DNA of 6,955 nucleotides from the NCBI RefSeq assembly GCF_030151805.1, contig NZ_JASLCN010000081.1, positions 1 to 6,955 on the forward strand, read 5' to 3'. Below are positions 1-5,859 of this stretch, piece after piece (the stretch's first letter is position 1; each line of letters begins with the position of its first letter). The stretch is from Fluviicola sp. Its GTDB lineage: Bacteria; Bacteroidota; Bacteroidia; Flavobacteriales_D; Crocinitomicaceae. The notes under the pieces are model-generated. The model made no database searches. It saw only the letters and a program-made list of their open reading frames with translations, and had not been told where the DNA came from. The position numbers and the translations under genes were made by a program.

Positions 1-1260
1 TTGTCATTAGCAAATCCCGGTAATGAACCATTGATCTCTTTTTTGAAGGAGCTCAAATTGATTGAAAAAGAAGAAAACGGCCTGCAATTCTACAACGAGG
101 ATTTTCTGTGCCATGCACCGGATGAGCGACTATTGTATAAAGGTGTTTTTCACGAAGGGCTTGTTCCTGAATACGGTCTCAGCAAAGAAGCACACGCCGA
201 AATCACTCGTTTTTTCAAAGAAATGCGTGAGCTGAAAGCGGCCAAAAGCGAAAACGGAATTGACCTGTTCAATATTCCAATTTCCCAGGCCGAAATCACG
301 AAAGAGGTCGCTTATCTTGATACGATTACATTCAAAGAATACCTGGCTGAAAACAAATATGAATCGGAAGAACTGCTTTGGTTCCTGGATTATTGCTGCC
401 GCGATGATTTTGGTGCAGGTTACGACAAAGTCTCTGCTTGGGCGGGAATTCATTATTTCGCCGGAAGAAAAGCAACTCCGGGAAATACGGATCCGACAAC
501 TGTTCTCACCTGGTCGGAAGGAAACGGGTACCTGGCCAATAAACTGGAACAATCCATTCAACAGCAAGTCCGGAAAAACATGCTGGTTTATTCCGTCGAA
601 GAGCAGGAAGATCAGGTACTCATTCAGGCAATTGATCTGCAAGCCAAAAAGAAAATCCAGGTTTCAGCCGGAAAATGCATTGTTTCCGCACCTTCTTATG
701 TAAGTAAACACCTGCTGAAATCTCCTTTTTGGCCGAAAAGTTATTTTGAAGGAATCAAACACAATCCCTGGCTGATCGGAATTGTTGTTCTCAATCAGAT
801 TCCGGAAGGAAACGGAACTCCGCTTGCCTGGGACAACGTGAAATTCGGAACCAAAGGTTTGGGATATGTTTCAGACCGGCATCAGGAATTCTCACCGATC
901 AGGGACAAACATGTAATCAGTGTTTACCTGGCTTTGGATAAAGCAGATGAACAAGCTGAACGGCAGCGCTTGTTTCAAATGACGGAAGAAGAAATGTGTG
1001 GTCTTGTTATTTCGGAATTAACGTCGATGCATCCCGATATTGAGCAACTTGTTGAAAGCATCAGTTTTCAGCGCTGGGGACACGGAATGGTAACTCCTTA
1101 TCCGGGAGCTCTCGCCAAATACCAGGAATACCAACAGCTTAAAAAAGCTGCCAAACGAGTACATCTGGCTCACACCGATTATTCTTCCTACTCCGTCTTT
1201 GAGGAAGGATTTGATCTCGGACGATTAGCCGCAACAGCAATTTTAAATTATGAAGCCTAA
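1..1260 (+). CDS. FAD-dependent amine-oxidase-like oxidoreductase, C-terminal part (5' end outside window)
   Basis: The 419 visible residues look like the substrate-binding and C-terminal FAD-binding parts of a flavin oxidoreductase of the amine oxidase/phytoene desaturase type. Seen: the segment LTWSEGNGYLANKL (169-182), which these enzymes carry before the second part of the FAD domain; a beta strand ending in IVSAP (227-231); RWGHGMVTPYPG (358-369); and a C-terminal flavin-contact stretch HLAHTDYSSYSVFEEGFDLG (388-407), followed by a helix. The N-terminal GxGxxG dinucleotide fold is absent because the gene runs in from the left edge. The TTG at position 1 is probably an internal Leu codon, since the frame is open from the first base and ANPGNEPL resembles the interior of such proteins. 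The stop overlaps the next gene by 11 bases, which suggests translational coupling. The substrate cannot be told. Family assignment is fairly sure; the reaction is unknown. Confidence 0.82.
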   Translation: MSLANPGNEPLISFLKELKLIEKEENGLQFYNEDFLCHAPDERLLYKGVFHEGLVPEYGLSKEAHAEITRFFKEMRELKAAKSENGIDLFNIPISQAEITKEVAYLDTITFKEYLAENKYESEELLWFLDYCCRDDFGAGYDKVSAWAGIHYFAGRKATPGNTDPTTVLTWSEGNGYLANKLEQSIQQQVRKNMLVYSVEEQEDQVLIQAIDLQAKKKIQVSAGKCIVSAPSYVSKHLLKSPFWPKSYFEGIKHNPWLIGIVVLNQIPEGNGTPLAWDNVKFGTKGLGYVSDRHQEFSPIRDKHVISVYLALDKADEQAERQRLFQMTEEEMCGLVISELTSMHPDIEQLVESISFQRWGHGMVTPYPGALAKYQEYQQLKKAAKRVHLAHTDYSSYSVFEEGFDLGRLAATAILNYEA

Positions 1261-2317
1261 AATTTGGATTAAATCCGCAGCTTTTGATTTGTCGTGGTTT
1301 ATTGCTCCGATGGCAATACCTCCGCTGATTGTTTTCTTTCTTCCGGAGCATTTTACGCACCAGCAGAAAACAGAGATTTTTCCCTGGTCCTGGATTCTGA
1401 TTGTGCTATCAATTGATGTGGCGCACGTCTACACAACTGTTTACAAAACATATTTTAAACCGAGCGCTTACAAAGTTCATAAACTCAAACTTTTAGCTGT
1501 TCCTTTTTTGGTCTGGGTGGTCGGAGTTTTTGTTTATTCCGTAAGCAATAAACTCTTCTGGTCGCTTTTAGCCTATTTTGCAGTATTTCATTTTATACGC
1601 CAGCAATATGGTTTTTTCAGACTTTACTCCAAAAAAGAAACGGTTCACAAATGGCGCAAACGGGTTCTTTCCATTACAATTTATGCGGTCACAATCATTC
1701 CGATTCTGATCTGGCATGTGCGCGGACAACAAAATTTCAATTGGATGACAGCCGGCGATTTTTGGTATATCAATTTACCAAAAGCCGAACCTTTCCTGAA
1801 CGGATTGATGCTGATCATTTTAGCACTTTACCTGCTCGTTGAATGGAAAGAAAAACAAGATTCCGGTTATTTGAATACGCCCCGGATACTTTTAACTCTC
1901 GCAACTTGTTTTTCTTACTATGTCAGCATTGTTCTCACCAATAATGACTTCATCTTCTCCTTAGTCAATGTGGTAGGTCACGGAATTCCATACCTTGCTC
2001 TTGTTCATTACAGCGAGAAAAAGGAACTGAATGAAGATTCTCCTACCCTGCTGAAGATTGTCTTATCGAAATGGGGCTGGATTCTCTTTTATGTAATTGT
2101 TTTTGCTTTCGCTTATTTTGAAGAAACGCTTTGGGATGTATTTATCTGGCGGGAAAATACGATTCCTTTCGGTTGGTTGTACAGCACTTTCAAACAATTG
2201 AATGACGATCAGATCATCAGTCTTTTCATTCCGTTACTCATTATGCCGCAGGTTGTACATTACATTTTGGATGGATATATCTGGAGAAAAAAGGATTACC
2301 AGATTTTACAGCAGTAA
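1250..2317 (+). CDS. Polytopic membrane protein of unknown function with membrane-associated histidines
   Basis: I do not recognise a named family. The 355-residue protein has about 8-10 hydrophobic segments, near residues 15-31, 47-63, 80-97, 102-117, 139-155, 183-198, 211-229, 233-251, 275-291 and 322-340. There is no signal peptide, and the loops are rich in Lys and Arg. Several histidines lie in or beside membrane segments within distinctive strings: DVAHVYTT (H59), HFIRQQYGF (H114), GHGIPYLALVH (H244 and H253) and HYILDGYIW (H337, with D341). Such spacing could bind a metal or heme, but this is inference. ATG at 1250 is the natural start: it lies 11 bases inside the upstream oxidoreductase gene and has no Shine-Dalgarno sequence, as expected for coupled translation in Bacteroidota. 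The overlap suggests a shared function, perhaps a membrane partner or a second enzyme of the same pathway. Its stop lies 4 bases from the convergent pseudouridine synthase gene. Confidence 0.85.
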   Translation: MKPKIWIKSAAFDLSWFIAPMAIPPLIVFFLPEHFTHQQKTEIFPWSWILIVLSIDVAHVYTTVYKTYFKPSAYKVHKLKLLAVPFLVWVVGVFVYSVSNKLFWSLLAYFAVFHFIRQQYGFFRLYSKKETVHKWRKRVLSITIYAVTIIPILIWHVRGQQNFNWMTAGDFWYINLPKAEPFLNGLMLIILALYLLVEWKEKQDSGYLNTPRILLTLATCFSYYVSIVLTNNDFIFSLVNVVGHGIPYLALVHYSEKKELNEDSPTLLKIVLSKWGWILFYVIVFAFAYFEETLWDVFIWRENTIPFGWLYSTFKQLNDDQIISLFIPLLIMPQVVHYILDGYIWRKKDYQILQQ

Positions 2318-2321
2318 TTTA

Positions 2322-4007
2322 TCAGAAATCCGCGTCCACTTTGATCTTCACCGTTTCTTTCGTAACCGGGTGCAGGAATTGCAGAAATTGGGCGTGTAAG
2401 TGAAGTCTTGTATCCCTGTTTCCATACAAATCGTCTCCCAGAATCGGGGAATTCAGTCCTAAGGAATGTGCGGCATGAACTCTCAATTGATGCGTGCGGC
2501 CTGTAATCGGGTAAAAGTATACCAGCGTTTGGTTTTCTCTTCTCTCAACGACTTCCCATTTGGTGACTGCTCTTTTTCCGTGTTCATTACAAACCAATTG
2601 TCTGGGACGGTCTTCCAGGTCCACTCTCAAAGGCAACTCAATCATCCCTGAGTCTTCCATAATCAAACCTTCCAATAAAGCCACATAACGCTTCTGAACC
2701 TTTCGTTTGATGAATTGTTTCTGAAGATGAAAATGTACTGCTTTGTCTTTCGCCAAAACCAGGATTCCGGAAGTGGACATGTCCAAACGATGAACAATCA
2801 ACGGACCTGTTGCTTCCGGATATTTCGCTTTCATTCTCGTATAAACGGAATCTTCGATGTTTTTCCCCGGAACGGATAAAAATTCAGCCGGCTTGTTTAC
2901 CACTACCAGGAAATCGTCTTCAAAAATGATTTCCAATTCTTTGTTTTCCGCCGGATTTTGCAGCATCGGGTTATCATCCATTGCAATTCCTTCCAGCATA
3001 TGTCCCAAAATCGGCTCACATTTCCCTCTGCAAGCCGGGTAAACCTGTTTGTGAACCCTGACTTCCGATTTCGGGGAAGCTCCCCACCAGAATTCGCCCA
3101 GGCAAAGTGGTTTTAAATCGTGTTCGAAGGCAAATTCCAATAATTTCGGAGCGGCACATTCTCCTGCTCCTGCCGGTGGTTTGTGGTCGATTGTATTTTG
3201 AAAGATGCTTTGCAGGCTTCTTTTTTCTTTCCGCGAATTCAGAAAGTAGTACGAATCAAAAATGTCTTTCTGAAGTGTATTCGACATGTTCTTCCGCTTT
3301 TCTTTCAGATCTTCCAACTGCTTGTCGAAAACAGCCAGTTCCGTTCTTAGCGCCTGGATTTTCGTTTTATTGGAATCATTGAAATCTTTCAGAAAATACT
3401 GCTCTTTGATGGACTGCTTTCTCAGCTCTTCCAAAAGAATTTCCAACTCTTCTGCATTCAGTTCCAACTGTGCTTGTTCGCGGATTCGTTTCCGGTCTTC
3501 CTTTCCCTGTTTAATTTCTTTCTTATGCTTTTGAAGTTCAGCCGTATAACGCAATTCTGCTTCTACCAGGTCTGATTTTGCTTTCCGGTAATTTTCATCT
3601 TTTTCCAATTCGGAAATCATCACCGTCACATCATTGATCAACACTTCCTCTTTTCTGAAAAAGCCCTGGGAATCCAGCAAATCAAATACCGGAGGAACAA
3701 AATAAGCATGATCATTCGAATCGGCCAATTTTCCTGAAAATGCTGCCAGAAACCCCAGTTCTCCATGTTTATTTTCCACTACCAGAATACCAAACATTTT
3801 TCCAATCACGAGACCTTCCTGCTCTTCCTTCAACCCGAAATTATGATCCCAGTCTGTTTGATTCTCTAAATATTCCTGGAGTTGCTTCATCGCAATCCGG
3901 GCTAACTCATGAGGTTCATAATAAAAGGGGAACGTGAATTTTCCCGGTCGGGAAATATGAGACACGTCTGAATGAAAGGAAATGAATTTTGAATCTGCTG
4001 CTGACAT
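2322..4007 (-). CDS. Long RluA-family RNA pseudouridine synthase with coiled-coil and cysteine-rich N-terminal extension
   Basis: It isomerises uridine to pseudouridine in RNA (rRNA or tRNA target unknown). The catalytic domain covers about 358-560: HRLDMSTSG (406-414) holds the catalytic Asp D409, followed by the RluA-type PITGRTHQLRVH (500-511) and GDDLYG (524-529). At 561 residues it is about twice the usual RluA size. The extension has three parts: a globular region (1-120), a strongly charged coiled coil (about 134-247), and a module at 276-340 with C283, C302, C326 and C330, including GAGECAAPKLL and CRGKC. No S4 RNA-binding domain is seen. From memory, long RluA proteins of this layout also occur in gammaproteobacteria such as Vibrio and Shewanella, with a similar GDCCAPKLL-like string, so this is probably a real subfamily and not a local fusion. 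ATG at 4007 lies just downstream of a TACCTTTG promoter-like motif and has no Shine-Dalgarno sequence. Confidence 0.93.
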   Translation of the reverse strand: MSAADSKFISFHSDVSHISRPGKFTFPFYYEPHELARIAMKQLQEYLENQTDWDHNFGLKEEQEGLVIGKMFGILVVENKHGELGFLAAFSGKLADSNDHAYFVPPVFDLLDSQGFFRKEEVLINDVTVMISELEKDENYRKAKSDLVEAELRYTAELQKHKKEIKQGKEDRKRIREQAQLELNAEELEILLEELRKQSIKEQYFLKDFNDSNKTKIQALRTELAVFDKQLEDLKEKRKNMSNTLQKDIFDSYYFLNSRKEKRSLQSIFQNTIDHKPPAGAGECAAPKLLEFAFEHDLKPLCLGEFWWGASPKSEVRVHKQVYPACRGKCEPILGHMLEGIAMDDNPMLQNPAENKELEIIFEDDFLVVVNKPAEFLSVPGKNIEDSVYTRMKAKYPEATGPLIVHRLDMSTSGILVLAKDKAVHFHLQKQFIKRKVQKRYVALLEGLIMEDSGMIELPLRVDLEDRPRQLVCNEHGKRAVTKWEVVERRENQTLVYFYPITGRTHQLRVHAAHSLGLNSPILGDDLYGNRDTRLHLHAQFLQFLHPVTKETVKIKVDADF

Positions 4008-4027
4008 GCCGTTTTAGAACTGAAGTG

Positions 4028-4035
4028 CAAAGGTA
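4028..4035 (-). promoter_or_regulatory. Bacteroidota-type -7 element for the pseudouridine synthase gene
   Basis: The minus strand reads TACCTTTG, an exact match to the TAnnTTTG -7 consensus of the Bacteroidota primary sigma factor. It ends 20 bases before the ATG at 4007, giving a short leader of roughly 10-15 bases. The expected TTTG -33 box with a 19-base spacer would fall at 4055-4058, where the minus strand reads TCTT, so the upstream box is weak. Confidence 0.5.
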
Positions 4036-4041
4036 AGAAAA

Positions 4042-4128
4042 AGCGCAGCTTTTGAAGACTGAGTTGCAACAAACGTTCGTGCGGCAGTAACGAAGGAGAA
4101 GCGCAGCTTTTATGAGACTGAATTGCAA
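4042..4128. repeat. Degenerate direct duplication (4042-4069 and 4100-4128)
   Basis: Both units begin AGCGCAGCTTTT and end with ACTGA, one purine (G or A) and TTGCAA; they differ by a small indel and a few substitutions in the middle. A third, partial copy of the end (ACTGAAGTGCAA) is at 4019-4030, overlapping the promoter-like motif. The first part is itself a short palindrome: AAAAGC-GCA-GCTTTT at 4039-4053 and AAGC-GCA-GCTT at 4099-4109. This may be a duplicated promoter segment, the upstream copy having lost its -7 match, or a small repeat family. Confidence 0.65.
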
Positions 4129-4146
4129 TCCGTCAGTTGACGGATT
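4127..4146. repeat. 20-base palindrome with perfect 9-base arms
   Basis: AATCCGTCA (4127-4135) and TGACGGATT (4138-4146) are exact reverse complements around a central GT. The centre is too tight for a full RNA hairpin, so 8 pairs with a 4-base loop is the likely RNA form. The symmetry would also suit a dimeric DNA-binding protein. No U-run follows on either strand, which argues against an intrinsic terminator. Confidence 0.6.
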
Positions 4147-4180
4147 AATGCGAAACCAGAAAAACACATTAAAAACCGGC

Positions 4181-4318
4181 GTAATTCCGCAATATTACGT
4201 CCAGGAAATTGAGGGTTATAAAACCTGATTTTCAAGAAAAGTCCCTATCTGTCAAGGAAAAACATCATACCGAATCAAAACGAAAAATACCATATCGGAC
4301 GTAATATTGCGGAATTAC
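4181..4318. repeat. 138-base element bounded by perfect 22-base inverted repeats (MITE- or REPIN-like)
   Basis: Bases 4181-4202 and 4297-4318 are exact reverse complements over 22 bases, enclosing 94 non-coding bases. Each arm also carries its own short dyad, GTAAT...ATTAC with 8 bases between. With a one-base gap the symmetry reaches outward to CCGG at 4176-4179 and 4321-4324. The arrangement, two palindromic units in inverted order around a spacer, resembles REP doublets or a short non-autonomous element. No clear target-site duplication is seen. On the minus strand the left arm is followed by CCGG and a T5 run (4171-4175), so the element could also end transcription of the iron-sulfur gene. 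The structure is certain; the interpretation is not. Confidence 0.72.
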
Positions 4319-4341
4319 CTCCGGACAGAAAACACCTTCTA

Positions 4342-4776
4342 TCAATCCGAAAAATTAATCTTCACATGCGTCCCGTCACAATACGGCTTATTCGAAGAAG
4401 CCCCGCACCTGCAAAACGCCGTCACTTTCGAAATCTTCTGCTCTTCCATTCCCGCATGTTTCACCGTGATATTTCCATAAACCATCAAAGGACCATTCGG
4501 TAATGTTTCCACCACATGAGACACATCGACTTCCGCTTGCTGACTTTCTTTCAACAAATAACTCAAAGCTCCGCTCGGACATTTATCTACCTGATTTTTG
4601 ATTTCCTCCGTTGTCGCTCCGTCTACCTTAATCCATGGTTTTGTATTTGGCTGAAACACATTGGGCAAACCCGTTGCTTTTTTCCAGCAAACAGTAGAAT
4701 GAATACAACTCTCAGGCTTCCACAAAACAGTTATTTCACCATTTGAATACTCTTTGATAATTGGTTTATCTGACAT
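4342..4776 (-). CDS. Small iron-sulfur protein: divergent 4Fe-4S domain plus CDGSH domain
   Basis: A 144-residue cytoplasmic protein with two predicted cluster sites. Residues about 8-75 match the divergent mono-cluster ferredoxin family (Fer4_19, the type seen in E. coli YjdI): ESCIHSTVCWKK gives C24, H26 and C30, then KPWIKVDGA, and DKCPSGALSY gives C66. Only three cysteines are visible there, so the fourth ligand, or a 3Fe-4S state, is open. Residues 122-137 are a complete CDGSH motif, C-R-C-x8-C-D-G-x-H (C122, C124, C133, H137), the three-Cys/one-His ligand set for a 2Fe-2S cluster. Its role is probably electron transfer or iron-sulfur/redox sensing; the partner is unknown. An ATG at 4833 is in frame, but the start at 4776 is preferred: AAGGAG lies 7 bases upstream, and the extra 19 residues resemble no part of the family. 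It follows prmC by 49 bases. Confidence 0.88.
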   Translation of the reverse strand: MSDKPIIKEYSNGEITVLWKPESCIHSTVCWKKATGLPNVFQPNTKPWIKVDGATTEEIKNQVDKCPSGALSYLLKESQQAEVDVSHVVETLPNGPLMVYGNITVKHAGMEEQKISKVTAFCRCGASSNKPYCDGTHVKINFSD

Positions 4777-4783
4777 GCTTTTA

Positions 4784-4789
4784 CTCCTT
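4784..4789 (-). promoter_or_regulatory. Shine-Dalgarno sequence fixing the start of the iron-sulfur protein
   Basis: The minus strand reads AAGGAG, 7 bases before ATG at 4776. None of the other gene starts in the window has a comparable site at proper spacing, so it stands out and decides against the longer in-frame ATG at 4833. Confidence 0.7.
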
Positions 4790-4800
4790 TTTAACTTTCT

Positions 4801-4808
4801 GAAAGATA
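4801..4808 (-). promoter_or_regulatory. Possible -7 element for the iron-sulfur protein gene
   Basis: The minus strand reads TATCTTTC, one base off TAnnTTTG, in the 49-base gap after prmC and 24 bases before the ATG at 4776. No good -33 box is seen at 19-base spacing, and the gene could equally be read through from prmC. Confidence 0.25.
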
Positions 4809-4825
4809 CAAATTCAACAAATAAA

Positions 4826-5677
4826 TCACACACTCCATTGAGCTTTCAGCATCCGCTGTTTTCCCTGCAGATCTTTTCTGATTTCCACAGAAGAGAATCC
4901 CAATTGTTCAACCATTTCCGTTGTTTCCGAGGCATAATTTTCGTGCAATTCAAAAAACAGTAATCCATCTTTCAACAAAGCCTTCGAAGCATAATTTGCA
5001 ATCGTTCTGTAAAACAAAAGCGGATCATCATTCGGAACAAACAACGCCAGATCCGGTTCAAATTCCGTTACGTTCAAATGCATTTCTTCCTTTTCTTTCC
5101 AGGGAATATATGGTGGATTCGAAACAATCACATCTACCTTCTGCTCCGGAAACGGATTCAATGCATCCTTCCTTGAAAATCGTACTTCCAGGTTCAATTC
5201 CCCTGCATTGCATTGCGAAATATCCAGTGCCTCCTCCGAAATGTCATATCCTGATACTTCAGCATTTTTGTGCCGGTTTTTAAGCGCCAATGCAATACAG
5301 CCTGAACCGGTACACCAATCTTCTATTTTCAGGTTGGTTCTACTCTGTATCTTTTCATCTATCCAAACCACCAATTCTTCGGTTTCCGGACGCGGAATCA
5401 AAACTCCGGGCGCAACCTGTATTTTCAGATCATCGAAATACGTGAAACCGACCACATATTGATAAGGTTCCCCCATTTTTAAACGGGATAAAATGTCAGT
5501 CAATTGCGCCAATTGACTTTCTGAAAGATCAATTTCACGGGAAATGAGCAGTGTAGAACGATTAAAACTGAAAACATCTTCGAGCGCAAGCAGCAAGATA
5601 TTCCGGGCTTCTCTTTCGGAATAAACCGCTTTTAACTGGTCGCACCAGGTTGCGCTGAGTTCTTTGAAATCCTGCAT
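4826..5677 (-). CDS. prmC: Peptide chain release factor N5-glutamine methyltransferase PrmC (HemK)
   Basis: It transfers a methyl group from S-adenosylmethionine to the glutamine of the GGQ motif in release factors RF1 and RF2, aiding translation termination in the cytoplasm. Seen: a helical N-terminal domain (about 1-75) that binds the release factor in the family; the hallmark LIPRPETEELV (93-103); SAM-binding motif I CTGSGCIALAL (122-132); the acidic SAM contact in GYDIS (D145); and the catalytic SNPPYIP (186-192), whose NPPY binds the glutamine amide. The length of 283 residues is normal for PrmC. ATG at 5677 begins the usual N-terminal helix; there is no Shine-Dalgarno sequence. TAATTTCG (minus strand, 5682-5689) resembles a -7 box but would give an almost leaderless message. 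The gene is divergent from the LysM gene and sits upstream of the iron-sulfur protein gene. Confidence 0.96.
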   Translation of the reverse strand: MQDFKELSATWCDQLKAVYSEREARNILLLALEDVFSFNRSTLLISREIDLSESQLAQLTDILSRLKMGEPYQYVVGFTYFDDLKIQVAPGVLIPRPETEELVVWIDEKIQSRTNLKIEDWCTGSGCIALALKNRHKNAEVSGYDISEEALDISQCNAGELNLEVRFSRKDALNPFPEQKVDVIVSNPPYIPWKEKEEMHLNVTEFEPDLALFVPNDDPLLFYRTIANYASKALLKDGLLFFELHENYASETTEMVEQLGFSSVEIRKDLQGKQRMLKAQWSV

Positions 5678-5801
5678 GGCCCGAAATTAGGAAAAATGAA
5701 CGCATCACTCTCCTTTTCCGAAAAAAACACACCCATTCCGGTCGTTTAATCCCCCATTTAACAGAATTTATAGGGTTTATTCGTCCATTCGGCTATCTTT
5801 T

Positions 5802-5832
5802 TTTTAATTATCAATGTAACTTGTTAAATTTA
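5802..5832 (+). promoter_or_regulatory. Candidate promoter of the LysM protein gene
   Basis: TTTT (5802-5805), 19 bases, then TAAATTTA (5825-5832) lie one mismatch per box from the Bacteroidota consensus TTTG-N19-TAnnTTTG. The predicted start of transcription near 5839 leaves about 20 bases of leader before GTG at 5860. A T8 run at 5798-5805 precedes it. The rest of the 182-base divergent gap (5678-5859) shows no other clear feature. Confidence 0.42.
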
Positions 5833-5859
5833 GGCGCATTAATATAGAAATAAACAATC

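Larger units (their letters stand above)
4008..4341. other. 334-base intergenic gap rich in repeats
   Basis: This gap separates the starts of the pseudouridine synthase transcript (left) from the end of the iron-sulfur protein gene (right), both on the minus strand. It holds a -7-like motif at 4028-4035, a degenerate direct duplication (4042-4128), a 20-base palindrome (4127-4146) and an inverted-repeat element (4181-4318). The stretch 4203-4296 between the arms is AT-rich with no recognisable gene. No credible coding frame, tRNA or known riboswitch fold is visible. Confidence 0.7.

Noticed and set aside
1..3. TTG as true start of the oxidoreductase
   Set aside because: It is the first codon of the window, the required N-terminal FAD-binding fold would be missing, and the frame is open to the edge.
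130..642. Minus-strand 170-codon frame inside the oxidoreductase gene
   Set aside because: It is a shadow of a clearly coding plus-strand frame; the Phe/Cys/Arg-rich peptide has no recognisable domain.
3916..4167. Minus-strand 83-codon frame across the pseudouridine synthase start
   Set aside because: It overlaps the start of the longer, clearly real gene and runs through the repeats and promoter motif; it has no family resemblance.
4008..4341. CRISPR array or riboswitch in the repeat-rich gap
   Set aside because: The repeats are only two or three unequal, imperfect copies without regular spacers, and no known aptamer core is visible.
4777..4833. N-terminal extension of the iron-sulfur protein from an upstream ATG
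   Set aside because: The internal ATG at 4776 has a well-spaced AAGGAG; the upstream ATG overlaps the end of prmC and adds residues unlike the family.
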